DNA of 64,000 nt, taken from assembly GCF_000308615.1 (NCBI RefSeq), contig NZ_BAGB01000063.1:27581-91580 (forward strand). The letters are read 5' to 3'. This document shows positions 45,188 to 54,577 of the stretch, in pieces; the first letter of the stretch is position 1; every line of letters starts with the position of its first letter. Made by a program: the position numbers and the translations under genes. This DNA comes from Nocardia jiangxiensis NBRC 101359 (lineage in GTDB: Bacteria; Actinomycetota; Actinomycetes; Mycobacteriales; Mycobacteriaceae). The notes under the pieces are model-generated. The model saw only the letters and a list, made by a program, of their open reading frames with translations, ran no database searches and was not told where the DNA came from.

Positions 45188-46768
45188 GTGACCCAGCTGA
45201 CGGACGTGCGACCGCCGCTCGGTGCGGGCCCCTCGAGTCCGGCTCCGCGGCGACCCTCCCCCGATTTCGGTCCCATCGATCGCGCGCGCGGCTGGGTCGT
45301 CACCGCATTCCTGACCGCGCTCGCCGCGATCACCCGGTTCACGATGCTGAACTATCCGACCGACGCCGGCACCCCGGTCTTCGACGAGAAGCATTACGCC
45401 CCACAGGCCTGGCAGATGGTCACCGGCGGCGGTATCGAGGACAATCCCGGATTCGGGCTGGTGGTGCATCCGCCCGTCGGCAAGCAGATGATCGGGCTGG
45501 GCGAGGCGCTGTTCGGTTATTCGCCGATCGGCTGGCGGTTCGCCGCGGCGGTGTTCGGGTCGGTGATCGTGCTGCTGGTCATCCGCATCACCCGCCGGAT
45601 GACGCGCTCCACCCTGCTCGGCGCGATCGCCGGAATTCTGCTGATCTGCGACGGCGTGACATTCGTGTCCTCGCGCATCGGCATGCTGGACATCTTCCAG
45701 GCCGGATTCGTCCTGGCGGCGTTCGGCTGCCTGATCGTCGACCGCGACGTGGTGCGCGAGCGTCTCGCGCGCGCCGACGCCGAGGGCCGAATCGCGCTGA
45801 GCCAGTGGGGTCCTCGGCTGGGCGTGCGGTGGTGGCGGTTCGGCGCGGGCCTGCTACTGGGCATGTCGACCGGGGTGAAGTGGTCGGGCCTGTACTACAT
45901 CGTCGCGTTCGGACTGCTGTCGGTGTTCTTCGACCTGGCCGCCCGGCGCGCCTACGGGGTGGTGCGGCCGTGGCTGGGCACCATCGTGCGCGATGTGATC
46001 CCGGCACTGTATGCCCTGGTCGCGATCGCGCTGCTGGTCTACCTGGGTACCTGGGGCATGTGGTTCGCCGGCGAGGACGGTTACGACCGTTATGCGGTCG
46101 GCAACGCGATCGGCACCGGCGGAACCTGGTCCTGGATACCCGATGCGCTGCGCTCGCTCTGGCACAACCAGGGCGAATCGCTGAAATTCCATGAGGGACT
46201 GACCAATTCGGCCGGTAACCACCATCCGTGGGAATCCAAGCCGTGGTCGTGGCCGATGGGCCTGCGCCCGATGCTGTACTACTACGCCGACAACGGCGTC
46301 ACCGGCTGCGGCCAGTCGGTGTGCGTGAAGGCGGTCATGTTGATCGGCACCCCGGCGATGTGGTGGCTGTCGCTGCCGATGCTGGCCTGGGCCATCTGGC
46401 GCACGGTGACTCGTTTCGACTGGCGTTATGCCGCGATGCTGGTCGGCTACCTGGCGGGCCTGCTGCCCTGGTTCATGGACCTGGACCGCCAGATGTACTT
46501 CTTCTACGCCGTCCCGATGGCCCCGTTCCTGGTGATGGGCCTGGCCATCGCCCTGGGCGAAATCCTGGGCCCGGCCCCCTTCGTCCGCGCCCGCAACGGC
46601 CACCGCTTCCTGCTCACCAGCGAACGCCAGGGCCTGGGCCTACTCCTGGTCAGCCTGTACCTGGCCATCGTCATCGCGAATTACATCTGGCTCTGGCCCA
46701 TCATGACCGCGTTGCCCATCACGGTCGACAGCTGGCACAACCACCTGCTCCTGCCCAGCTGGCGTTAG
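45188..46768 (+). CDS. pmt: dolichyl-phosphate-mannose-protein mannosyltransferase
   Basis: A 526-residue integral membrane GT39 enzyme that O-mannosylates exported proteins from polyprenyl-phosphate mannose. The luminal DE motif is seen in GTPVFDEKHYAPQAW (residues 60-74), with HPPVGKQMIGLG following. About ten hydrophobic helices and the MLYYYADNGVTG and MDLDRQMYFFYAVPMAPF segments match the actinobacterial Pmt. GTG at 45188 follows a TAGACT -10 and has no ribosome site. Confidence 0.95.
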   Translation: MTQLTDVRPPLGAGPSSPAPRRPSPDFGPIDRARGWVVTAFLTALAAITRFTMLNYPTDAGTPVFDEKHYAPQAWQMVTGGGIEDNPGFGLVVHPPVGKQMIGLGEALFGYSPIGWRFAAAVFGSVIVLLVIRITRRMTRSTLLGAIAGILLICDGVTFVSSRIGMLDIFQAGFVLAAFGCLIVDRDVVRERLARADAEGRIALSQWGPRLGVRWWRFGAGLLLGMSTGVKWSGLYYIVAFGLLSVFFDLAARRAYGVVRPWLGTIVRDVIPALYALVAIALLVYLGTWGMWFAGEDGYDRYAVGNAIGTGGTWSWIPDALRSLWHNQGESLKFHEGLTNSAGNHHPWESKPWSWPMGLRPMLYYYADNGVTGCGQSVCVKAVMLIGTPAMWWLSLPMLAWAIWRTVTRFDWRYAAMLVGYLAGLLPWFMDLDRQMYFFYAVPMAPFLVMGLAIALGEILGPAPFVRARNGHRFLLTSERQGLGLLLVSLYLAIVIANYIWLWPIMTALPITVDSWHNHLLLPSWR

Positions 46769-46792
46769 CCCTCGGGCCGTCGCGGTGATCGG

Positions 46793-47860
46793 TCACTGTC
46801 TGTCGCGGTCCAGGCTCGCCGGCGGATCCGCCGAGGCCGACGCATCGGCGACGGGTTCGTCGGCTCGGCTCAGATCGAAGATGACCGTGCGCAATTCGCT
46901 GATGATCTCGTCGGTCTCGGTGAGCAGCGGCTCGAGCGTCGATCGCGTGCCGGGATGCCGGCTCACCGCCGAGGCGAGCAGGAGCCCGAGCCCGAACACT
47001 CGGTTGATCGTGCGGTCGTGCAGGTCCGCGGCCATCCGGGTGTGCTCGTCGTACAGGGTCAGCGCGTTCTCGGCGGCCACCCGGTGATCGATGCTCGCGA
47101 GGATGCTGGCGCGCATCTGGTTGACCGCATCGGCGATGGCGGCGATCTCGACCGGCCCGTTCCGCTCGATCTCCAGGGCGTAGTTCCCCGCCGACACGGC
47201 CTGTATCTGTCCGATCAACCGCGTGACGGGCCGGTTCACCAGTCGCGGCAGCAGCGTGAAGGCCGTCACCACGATCACCACCAGCAGTCCGATCGAGACG
47301 TAGGTCGCGATCCTGGCGATCTGCTGTGCGGAAGACACCCGGTGGAGTTGGCGCGCGGCCATATCGTTGGTCGCCGACTGCAGGCGGGTGGACTCGTCGC
47401 GCAGGGTGTCGAACAGACCTTTGCCGAGCAGCGCCAAGGACTCGACCTGGTCAGCGGGTACCGGACCGGCCGTTCGAGCGGCAATTTCCGGCTGGGCCGC
47501 CGCCGTCTGCCAGGCATTCGCGGCAGCCGTGACGGCGTCGAGCGCCGCCGTGGCTCGGGCGTCGCCGTCGATGGCCTGCCGGAGCTGGGCCTGCGCCTGC
47601 TCGGCGTCGACTCGCCCCTGGGTATAGGGCTGCAGGAACTCCGGGTCACCGGTCAGCAGGAAACCGCGCTGCCCGGTCTCCTGATTCACATAGGCCCGCA
47701 ACAACGCCAAGGAGGACCGCTGCGCCACGAAAACTCGATCGTTCAGATCATTCGCCACCCGTCCGGCAACCACACTGCTCACCACGGCCGATGCAGCGGA
47801 CACTCCGAACAGCAGCACGATCATCACGATGATCGCCGAGAACACTCGTCGTATCGACAC
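46793..47860 (-). CDS. CHASE3-HAMP-HisKA_3 protein lacking the kinase ATPase domain
   Basis: About 355 residues: an N-terminal membrane helix (FSAIIVMIVLLFGVSAASAVVSS), a CHASE3-like sensor (YVNQETGQRGFLLTGDPEFLQPY), a second helix (ATYVSIGLLVVIVVTAFTLLP), a HAMP linker (RPVTRLIGQIQAVSAGNYALEI), and a HisKA_3 dimerisation helix with the phosphoacceptor His in DLHDRTINRVFGLGLLLAS. The protein stops about 60 residues later, with no N, G1 or G2 box of the HATPase domain. No response-regulator gene adjoins it. GTG 47860 was chosen; TTG at 47872 is also possible. Confidence 0.8.
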   Translation of the reverse strand: MSIRRVFSAIIVMIVLLFGVSAASAVVSSVVAGRVANDLNDRVFVAQRSSLALLRAYVNQETGQRGFLLTGDPEFLQPYTQGRVDAEQAQAQLRQAIDGDARATAALDAVTAAANAWQTAAAQPEIAARTAGPVPADQVESLALLGKGLFDTLRDESTRLQSATNDMAARQLHRVSSAQQIARIATYVSIGLLVVIVVTAFTLLPRLVNRPVTRLIGQIQAVSAGNYALEIERNGPVEIAAIADAVNQMRASILASIDHRVAAENALTLYDEHTRMAADLHDRTINRVFGLGLLLASAVSRHPGTRSTLEPLLTETDEIISELRTVIFDLSRADEPVADASASADPPASLDRDRQ

Positions 47861-48005
47861 CCGAGCCAGCAAGACCGATCACCGCCGATCGAAGAAACAA
47901 ACACGACACCCGGCCCGCACCGGGGTCGATGATCTTGCCCTCGATTCTGCGACGAGCCGGATTGCCGATCAATAGCCCGACCCGGCGCGCGCCGACCGCG
48001 CCGGA

Positions 48006-48362
48006 TTATTCGGCCAGGGCCGCGCGGACGTAGCGCAGCGCGGCCTCGTCGTCCAGACCCAGCCGCCGGATGACCGCGACGTAGTCGGTAGCGGCGCGGC
48101 CCGCGGCGTCCTGGGTGGGGTCGCCGGAGGAGGCGATGAAGGAGCCGAGGCGGCCGCGAGTCTCCAGGACGCCGTCCTGTTCGAGTTCGCGGTAGGCGCG
48201 CGCGACCGTATTGGGAGCCAGCCCCAGCTGGACGGCCAGGGCCCGGACGGTGGGGATCTTGGTTCCGGCGGTCAGTTCGCCCGAGCGGACCCGGGCGACG
48301 ATGCCCTGTCGCAACTGTTCGTAGGGTGGGACCGCCGAATGGTGGTCGACCGGGATATCCAT
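48006..48362 (-). CDS. GntR-family regulator, YtrA-like
   Basis: A 118-residue short GntR regulator. The winged helix is PPYEQLRQGIVARVRSGELTAGTKIPTVRALAVQLGLAPNTVARAYRELEQDGVLETRGRLGSFI (residues 12-76), followed by a small helical tail instead of an effector domain, as in the YtrA subgroup. It lies 8 bases after arcA on the same strand, so it is probably cotranscribed with arcA. Confidence 0.9.
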   Translation of the reverse strand: MDIPVDHHSAVPPYEQLRQGIVARVRSGELTAGTKIPTVRALAVQLGLAPNTVARAYRELEQDGVLETRGRLGSFIASSGDPTQDAAGRAATDYVAVIRRLGLDDEAALRYVRAALAE

Positions 48363-48370
48363 CGGCGCCT

Positions 48371-49600
48371 CTACATCTCGTCCCGGGTCAGCGGGCAGGA
48401 CAGACAGCGGGGGCCGCCGCGACCGGACCCCAGTTCGGAACCCGGAATCGTCAGCACCTCGACCCCCGCATCGGCCAATCGGGCATTCGTGTTCTCATTG
48501 CGTTCGTAGGCCACGACCACCCCCGGCGCGAGGGCCAGGGTGTTGTTGCCGTCGTCCCACTGTTCGCGCTCGGCGGTGATGCCGTCCAGGCCGGTATCGA
48601 TGACGCGCAATTTGTCGATGCCCATCGCCTCGGCGGCGGCCGGGAGGAACGGCTCGGGCCCGCGCATCTCCACCGAACCGTCGTCGCGCACCGCGATCGT
48701 GAAGGCGCACAACGAATCCCGCACCGCCGGGTACATCACCACCGCATCGCGGTCGACCATCGTGCACACGGTGTCCAGATGCATGGTGGCGCGGTTCTGC
48801 GCGATCGGCACGACCAGCACGGTGTGCGCGAGACTGTCCTCGAACAGGCTGCGCGCCAACGCCTCCGCCCCCGCCGGCGAGGTGCGCTCCCCCACGCCGA
48901 TGGCCACCACGCCCGGCGCGAGCAGCAGGACGTCACCGCCCTCCATCGGCGCGGTGTGCGATTCGTACGCCCGGCGCACGCCCAGGAACCGCGGGTGGAA
49001 GGCGTAGATCAGATCGGTGAGGGTGGTCTCCCGGGCGCGGGCGGGCAGCGCGAGCGAGGTGATGGCCACCTTGCGCCCCACCCAGAAGGAGGAGTCCCGG
49101 GTGAACAGCAGATTCGGCAGCGGGTCGATGACGAAGTCGGTGCCGTGATGCATGCGCCGCACCAGCGAGGTGGTGTCGGGCGCGACGGGCAGTTCGTCGA
49201 ATGTCATTCCCGCCATGAGGATTCGGGCCAGTTCCGGCGCGGGCACCGCGCGCAGATGGGCCCTGAGTTCCTCGGCGAGGGTGAATCCGATGCGTCGCGC
49301 GTCGACCGCGGCGGTGATGCCCATACTGCGCCCCGCGCCGCTGACGGCCAGGGTGTCGGTGAGCAGGTCCGCCAGCAGCAGCACCTCGACCCCGCGACCG
49401 CGCAGCACCTCGACGAACGTGTCGTGTTCCTGCTGGGCCCGCTCCACCCACGGAATGGCATCGAACAGCAACTGGTCGTTGTTGCGCGGGGTGAGCCGGC
49501 GCAGCTCGTCGCCGGGCCGATGCAGCAGTACCGAACGCAGCGTCCCGACCTCGGATGTCACGGAAAACGGTCGCCCCTCCGGCACACCATCGGTTTCCAT
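48371..49600 (-). CDS. arcA: arginine deiminase
   Basis: A 409-residue guanidino-modifying enzyme converting L-arginine to citrulline and ammonia. The catalytic Cys lies in GPRCLSCPL close to the C-terminus, with MEGGDVLLL, HLDTVCTMVD (catalytic His) and RDSSFWVG motifs. Length is normal. The start ATG at 49600 has no ribosome site, but TACGGT lies six bases upstream on the minus strand. No carbamate kinase or arginine-ornithine antiporter lies nearby. Confidence 0.94.
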   Translation of the reverse strand: METDGVPEGRPFSVTSEVGTLRSVLLHRPGDELRRLTPRNNDQLLFDAIPWVERAQQEHDTFVEVLRGRGVEVLLLADLLTDTLAVSGAGRSMGITAAVDARRIGFTLAEELRAHLRAVPAPELARILMAGMTFDELPVAPDTTSLVRRMHHGTDFVIDPLPNLLFTRDSSFWVGRKVAITSLALPARARETTLTDLIYAFHPRFLGVRRAYESHTAPMEGGDVLLLAPGVVAIGVGERTSPAGAEALARSLFEDSLAHTVLVVPIAQNRATMHLDTVCTMVDRDAVVMYPAVRDSLCAFTIAVRDDGSVEMRGPEPFLPAAAEAMGIDKLRVIDTGLDGITAEREQWDDGNNTLALAPGVVVAYERNENTNARLADAGVEVLTIPGSELGSGRGGPRCLSCPLTRDEM

Positions 49601-49606
49601 GATTCG

Positions 49607-49612
49607 ACCGTA
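49607..49612 (-). promoter_or_regulatory. -10 element of a leaderless promoter for arcA
   Basis: TACGGT on the minus strand lies six bases before the arcA ATG at 49600. Confidence 0.5.
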
Positions 49613-49702
49613 GTAGGCCACAGCGTCATTGGCACGGAATTGGCTGGGTGGGTGCTGCGCGGGCGCCGTAGATCACCCTCGCGATTCCGGGCCGGACACC
49701 GT

Positions 49703-49726
49703 ATACCTCGAGTATTGTCGAGGTAT
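49703..49726. promoter_or_regulatory. SoxR box overlapping the soxR start codon
   Basis: Arms ATACCTCGA and TCGAGGTAT flank a 6-base spacer, close to the enterobacterial SoxR box CCTCAAG-N4-CTTGAGG. It contains a TATTGT -10 (49713-49718) six bases before the soxR ATG. Confidence 0.75.
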
Positions 49727-50249
49727 GCAGCACACCACCTGGCAGGCGAAGGAGCTCACTCCCGGACAACTGTCCGAACGTAGTGGAGTCGCGGTGTCGG
49801 CGCTGCATTTCTACGAACGCGAGGGCCTCATCAGCAGCCGCCGCACGAGCGGCAATCAGCGCCGGTATCCACGGGAGACATTGCGGCGAGTCGCGTTCAT
49901 CCGCATCTCGCAGCGAGTCGGCATACCGCTCAGCGAGATTCGCGAGGCACTGCACACCCTACCGGAGAGCCGCACCCCCAATCGCAAGGATTGGGAGCGA
50001 CTGTCCACGATCTGGCGGCAGGATCTCGATCAGCGCATCGAACAGCTCATCCGCCTGCGCGACAGCGTCAGCAGTTGCATCGGCTGCGGCTGCCTGTCCC
50101 TGGCCAGCTGCCGCATCGTCAACTTCCACGACCGCCTCGGCGACGAGGGGCCCGGCGCCCGCGTCCTGGACGTCAATCTCAACAACGACCAGTGCGGCCC
50201 GGCCTGCGATCAACAGGTCGAGCCCTGCGCGGAGAAAGCGGGAGCCTGA
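49725..50249 (+). CDS. soxR: redox-sensitive transcriptional activator SoxR
   Basis: A 174-residue MerR-family regulator. The N-terminal winged helix is LTPGQLSERSGVAVSALHFYEREGLISSRRTSGNQRRYP, and the [2Fe-2S] cluster site is CIGCGCLSLASC (four Cys spaced 3-2-6). It senses redox-cycling compounds or nitric oxide and activates target promoters by DNA distortion. ATG at 49725 lies inside the right arm of its own operator, so it is likely autoregulated and leaderless. No soxS gene exists in this group; targets are unknown. Divergent from arcA. Confidence 0.95.
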   Translation: MQHTTWQAKELTPGQLSERSGVAVSALHFYEREGLISSRRTSGNQRRYPRETLRRVAFIRISQRVGIPLSEIREALHTLPESRTPNRKDWERLSTIWRQDLDQRIEQLIRLRDSVSSCIGCGCLSLASCRIVNFHDRLGDEGPGARVLDVNLNNDQCGPACDQQVEPCAEKAGA

Positions 50250-50426
50250 GCCGCGAACCCAGCAACCCGTACACCCGTTCCGCTGACCCCGGACGACGCC
50301 AACACCTGTTCGCGGCCCGTCTCGCCGGTCGGACGCGTGGCGGGTGCGAGGAACGAGTATCCGACACGGGGCCGACCGGTGAGACTCAAGGGGCCGCCAA
50401 CCGCCGGAGCGAAGCGGAGGCCAAAA

Positions 50427-51290
50427 TTAGCTGCGTGTTACCCGCTGGTAGATGCTGTCGAAGCCGTCGTTGGCCTTGCGCATCACGATCTCGTACGGCC
50501 AGGCGAACTTTCGCGCCCACCAGTAACCGAATCGCACGTCGAACGAGGTGTGCACCAGGAAGCGATTGCGCTCGATACCCCGCAGGATGATCGCGGCCAC
50601 CTGCTCGGGCGTCTTGGCGTGACGCTGAAACTGCTTGATATACCGTTGAATCCGCGGATCGTCCTGATTCACCCCGGCGATCTCCACGCTGCGCACCAGC
50701 GGCGTGTCCACCGCGCCGGGCACCACCAGCCGCACCGAGATCCCGTGTCGCGCCAGATCGAACCGCAACACCTCCGACAGCCCGCGCACACCGAATTTGG
50801 ACGCGCTGTACGCCGCATGCCACGGGAAGGCCAGCAGCCCGGCCGCCGAGGACACGTTCACCAGCGCGCCGCCGCGCCCGGCCCGCACCATCGGCGGCAC
50901 GAAATTCTCGATGACGTGGATCGGGCCCATCAGATTGACATCGACCATCCGACGCCAGTGCCGGTGCTCGAGATTCTCCACCGTGCCCCAGGCCGAGGTC
51001 CCGGCGATATTCATCACCACGTCGAGACTGCCGTGCCGATCGTGCACCTCGGTCGCGAAGGCGGTGACCGCGTCGTAATCGGTGAGGTCCAGATCCCGGG
51101 CGAGCAGCACCTTGCCGCCGTCGTCGCCGATGACCCGGACCGTGTCCGCCAGCCCGTCGGCGGCGATATCGGTCAGCACCAGTTCTGCACCCTCGCGCGC
51201 GGCGGCCAGCGCCGTCGCCCGGCCGATGCCGCTGGCGGCTCCGGTGATCAGAACCTTCTTACCGCTCACGGATTTCAGGCGATCGTGCAC
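50427..51290 (-). CDS. short-chain dehydrogenase with long C-terminus
   Basis: A 287-residue SDR: ITGAASGIGRATAL for the cofactor, a DLT acidic site after beta-3, NIAGTSAWG, SSAAGLLAFPWHAAYSASKFG with the catalytic Tyr and Lys. The C-terminal extension (HTSFDVRFGYWWARKFAWPYEIVMRKAN) resembles the membrane-associated tail of mycobacterial-type SDRs acting on lipids. GTG at 51290 follows AGAGGA. It lies downstream of a glycosyltransferase gene on the same strand. Substrate unknown. Confidence 0.88.
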   Translation of the reverse strand: MHDRLKSVSGKKVLITGAASGIGRATALAAAREGAELVLTDIAADGLADTVRVIGDDGGKVLLARDLDLTDYDAVTAFATEVHDRHGSLDVVMNIAGTSAWGTVENLEHRHWRRMVDVNLMGPIHVIENFVPPMVRAGRGGALVNVSSAAGLLAFPWHAAYSASKFGVRGLSEVLRFDLARHGISVRLVVPGAVDTPLVRSVEIAGVNQDDPRIQRYIKQFQRHAKTPEQVAAIILRGIERNRFLVHTSFDVRFGYWWARKFAWPYEIVMRKANDGFDSIYQRVTRS

Positions 51291-51404
51291 ACCGTTCCTC
51301 TGCTCATGCGGACGCCGGACCGATCCGATGATCGGCGCTCGGCCACTTGCCGTGCTCCCCAGGAGCATACGGGGTGCATCCGTACGCGGACCCGGATCCG
51401 TCCC

Positions 51405-52532
51405 CTATGCGCCCAGCACGTGCAGCATCCGGGACACGGCCGCGGGCCAGGTGAACTGCTCGGCGCGGCTGCGCGCGGCACGCCGGCGATCGGCCGATGG
51501 GCGCGCGAGCACCTCGGTCACCGCCCGCGCGAAATCCGCCGGATCGTTCGCGGCGACCGCACCACATTCGGCGGTCACGATATCGGCCAGCGCCGAGGAC
51601 CGGCTGGCCACCACCGGCGTCCCGGCCGCCAGCGCCTCGAGCGCGGCCAGGCCGAACGTCTCGTGCGGTCCGGGAGCCAGCGAGACGTCGGCGCTGGCCA
51701 GCAGGGTCGCCAACCGGGTGCGTTCGGCGATGAAACCGGTGAAGTGCACCGCGGAACGACCATCGGGCAGCGGCGTCAGCCCGCGCGCCCGGCGTTCGAG
51801 CGCTTCGCGGCGCGGACCGTCCCCGGCCACGATCAACCGTGCGTCCACCCCGTCCCGGCGCAGTGCGCTGATCGCCTCGATACTGCGATCCACCCGCTTC
51901 TCCACCGACAACCGTCCGCAGTGCACCAGCAGCGGATTGCCCGCGGCGGCGAAACTCGCCCGCACCACCCCGTCGTGCCGGTGCGGGGCGAACATCTCCA
52001 GATCCACGCCCAGCGGCACCAACTCGACGTTCGGCGCGTCGATCCGCGCGAACTCCGCCCGCGCGAACTCCGTTGTGCACACCACGATGTCGTAGTCCTG
52101 GGCGGTTCGCCGATTTGCCACGTCGGCGGCCCGGCGGGCCATCGGCCCGGGCAGCGCCTGGCCGATCAGCCGGTCCAGTCGTTCGTGCGAGATCATCACC
52201 CCGGCCACGTCCCGCTTGCGCGCCCAGCGCCCGAAACCCCGCAGCGTCAACCGATCCGACACCTCGAGTACGTCGGGCCGCAATCCGCTCAGCACATCGG
52301 CGACCCGGCGCGGATCGACCGCGCGGTAGCCGTGCGTCCAGGGAATCTGTAAGGCGGGCAAAGTGATTCGAAGTACTCCACCGGGCAGGATCTGTTCGTC
52401 CCGACGCGGTCCGGGCACGATCAACACGACCTCGTGTCCGGCGGCCACATATCCCGATCCGAGATGATGCAGCGCCGTCCGTAATCCCCCCGACCGCGGC
52501 CCGTAGAAGTTGGCCAGCTGAACGATGCGCAC
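51405..52532 (-). CDS. family 4 glycosyltransferase
   Basis: A 375-residue GT-B transferase. It begins VRIVQLANFYGPRSGGLRTALHHLG, has the hinge segment LLVHCGRLSVEKRVDRSIEAI and the donor site APGPHETFGLAALEALAAGTPVVAS (EX7E-type pair). It is like mannosyltransferases of the phosphatidylinositol mannoside and lipomannan group, but the substrate is unproven. The start is GTG at 52532 or GTG at 52574; the first fits the family. It runs toward the SDR gene. Confidence 0.85.
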   Translation of the reverse strand: MRIVQLANFYGPRSGGLRTALHHLGSGYVAAGHEVVLIVPGPRRDEQILPGGVLRITLPALQIPWTHGYRAVDPRRVADVLSGLRPDVLEVSDRLTLRGFGRWARKRDVAGVMISHERLDRLIGQALPGPMARRAADVANRRTAQDYDIVVCTTEFARAEFARIDAPNVELVPLGVDLEMFAPHRHDGVVRASFAAAGNPLLVHCGRLSVEKRVDRSIEAISALRRDGVDARLIVAGDGPRREALERRARGLTPLPDGRSAVHFTGFIAERTRLATLLASADVSLAPGPHETFGLAALEALAAGTPVVASRSSALADIVTAECGAVAANDPADFARAVTEVLARPSADRRRAARSRAEQFTWPAAVSRMLHVLGA

Positions 52533-52695
52533 GCGCCTGATCGTCCAGCGGTATACGGCCCAGCGGGGCAACACCGAGTGAACAAGGATGGAAGTATCGC
52601 CGACCGACTGGTGCAGCCCGGCCCGGGATGGGTTCGCACGGCATCTCCGAATGGGATCACCACAGCCCAGACAGCGCCGCGATCCCCTGGGGAGG

Positions 52696-54561
52696 CTACT
52701 GCTTGGCGGTCCGCGACACCCGGGGAAGTTCCAGATCGAGCGGAATCCGCCCGGCCGACAGGTGCGTCCGGACGGCCTCGGGCGGCAGCGGCCGCGCGAT
52801 GAGGAAGCCCTGCGCCCGATAGCAGCCCAGCCCGACCAGGGTGCGCGCGGCGACCGCCGTCTCCACTCCCTCGCCCACCACGCCGAGCCCGAACGACCCG
52901 GCCAGGCCGACGATGGATTTCACGATCGCCAGATCATCGGTGCTGACCCCGAGCCGCTGCACGAATCCGCGATCGATCTTCACCGCGTCCACCGGCAGGG
53001 CCTTGAGGTGCGAGAGCGAACTGTAGCCCGTGCCGAAATCGTCGATCGCGATCTGCACGCCCATCCGCTTGAGCCCGCGCAGGGTCAGCTGGGTGCGCGC
53101 GAGATCCTGCACCACGACGTGTTCGGTGATCTCCAGGCAGACCGAACTGCCGTCGATTCCGTTGCTGCGCAGGGTGTCCTCGATCGATTCCACGAAATCC
53201 AGGCTGACCAGCTGCACCGGCGAGACGTTGATCCGGATCACGACGTTGGAGGCCAGGCCCTGCTGGCGCCACTGCGCGAATTGCGCACAGGCGGTGCGGA
53301 TCACCCAGCGGCCGAGTTCCCCGGCCAGATTCGTCGCCTCGGCGACCCCGACGAACGCTCCCGGCGGCAGTAGTCCGCGAGTGGGATGCTGCCACCGCAC
53401 CAGCGCCTCGAGCGCCACGATCCGCCCGGTGCGCAGATCGACCTCGGGCTGATAGTGCAGCAGCAGCGAACCGTCCGAGACCGCGCTGCGCAGGTTGAGT
53501 TCGACGTCGTCCTGCAGTTCGAACTGCGCGCGCATCGCGTCGGTGAACACCGCGACCCCGTTGCCGCCGCCGGACTTCGCCGACAGCAGCGCGTGATCGG
53601 CCCGGCGCAGCACGTCGGCGACGGTCGCCTCGCCGGGAATCCCCACGGCCACACCGACGCTCGCGGCCCGGCTGACCGACTCCTCCCCGACGGTGACCCG
53701 CCGGGCGATGAGCTGCTGCAAGCGGGTGCCCTCGAGTTCGGCCTCGACCGCCTCCATGGGTTTGGCCGGGACGATGACGAATTCGTCGCCACCCAGGCGC
53801 GCGATCATGTCGGCGGGATCCAGATGTTCGCGCAGTCGCGTGGAGAGCGTGCGGATGAAATTGTCGCCCGCGGTGTGTCCGAGGAAGTCGTTGAGCGCCT
53901 TGAGCCGATCCAGATCCAGGAAGAACGCGGCGACCGGCCCCGGATTGCCCGGCTGTAGCCGCTCCTCCATGTATTCCAGCAGGGCCCGCCGGTTCGCCAG
54001 GCCGGTCAGGTCGTCGTGCATGGCGATGTAGCGCAGCCGCTCCTCGGCCTCGACCCGCGCCTGCAACTGCGCGAACAGCGAGGCGATCGCCTTGAGCACG
54101 TTGAGTTCGCGGGTGCTCCACTCGCGGTCACCCAGTTTGATGAAGCCCAGCAGCCCGATCGGCGCGCCGCGGGACAGCAGCGGGACGGCCGCGGAGGTCA
54201 GCTCGGTGATACCGGCGGTGCGGCGGGCGAGGTCGCGATACGGGGTGAACGCCTTGCCGGGCCGCACGATGACCGGCTCGGTGGCATGTTCGAAGGCCTT
54301 GAACGCGGGGTCCGGGTCGTCGAAGTAGACGATTCCCAACGGGTCCGGGTCCGGCACGCACTGCCGCGGCGGCCACTCGGCGACCAGGATGGTGGCGCGA
54401 CGCTCACGATCGGTCCGTCGCAGATAACAGAAGTCCACGTCGAAATGCTCGATCAGGCTTGCGAGCACACGTTCCGTCGCCGCCACCAGGGTGGTGGCGT
54501 CGACACCCATCAACTCCGAGGCGACCTGTGTCACCAGTGAGTCGAGTGTCCGCCGAGGCAC
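52696..54561 (-). CDS. GAF-GGDEF-EAL protein controlling cyclic di-GMP (DcpA-like)
   Basis: A 621-residue protein with an N-terminal GAF-type sensor (about 20-170), a GGDEF domain whose active site is LGGDEF near residue 265, and a complete EAL domain beginning EALVRWQHP, followed by CLEITEHVV, IDDFGTGYSSL and QGFLIARPLP. The order and length match mycobacterial DcpA, which both makes and breaks cyclic di-GMP. Both active-site motifs are intact, so dual activity is plausible. A small gene lies just upstream. Confidence 0.93.
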   Translation of the reverse strand: MPRRTLDSLVTQVASELMGVDATTLVAATERVLASLIEHFDVDFCYLRRTDRERRATILVAEWPPRQCVPDPDPLGIVYFDDPDPAFKAFEHATEPVIVRPGKAFTPYRDLARRTAGITELTSAAVPLLSRGAPIGLLGFIKLGDREWSTRELNVLKAIASLFAQLQARVEAEERLRYIAMHDDLTGLANRRALLEYMEERLQPGNPGPVAAFFLDLDRLKALNDFLGHTAGDNFIRTLSTRLREHLDPADMIARLGGDEFVIVPAKPMEAVEAELEGTRLQQLIARRVTVGEESVSRAASVGVAVGIPGEATVADVLRRADHALLSAKSGGGNGVAVFTDAMRAQFELQDDVELNLRSAVSDGSLLLHYQPEVDLRTGRIVALEALVRWQHPTRGLLPPGAFVGVAEATNLAGELGRWVIRTACAQFAQWRQQGLASNVVIRINVSPVQLVSLDFVESIEDTLRSNGIDGSSVCLEITEHVVVQDLARTQLTLRGLKRMGVQIAIDDFGTGYSSLSHLKALPVDAVKIDRGFVQRLGVSTDDLAIVKSIVGLAGSFGLGVVGEGVETAVAARTLVGLGCYRAQGFLIARPLPPEAVRTHLSAGRIPLDLELPRVSRTAKQ

Positions 54562-54577
54562 CTTATCTCCGATCGCG

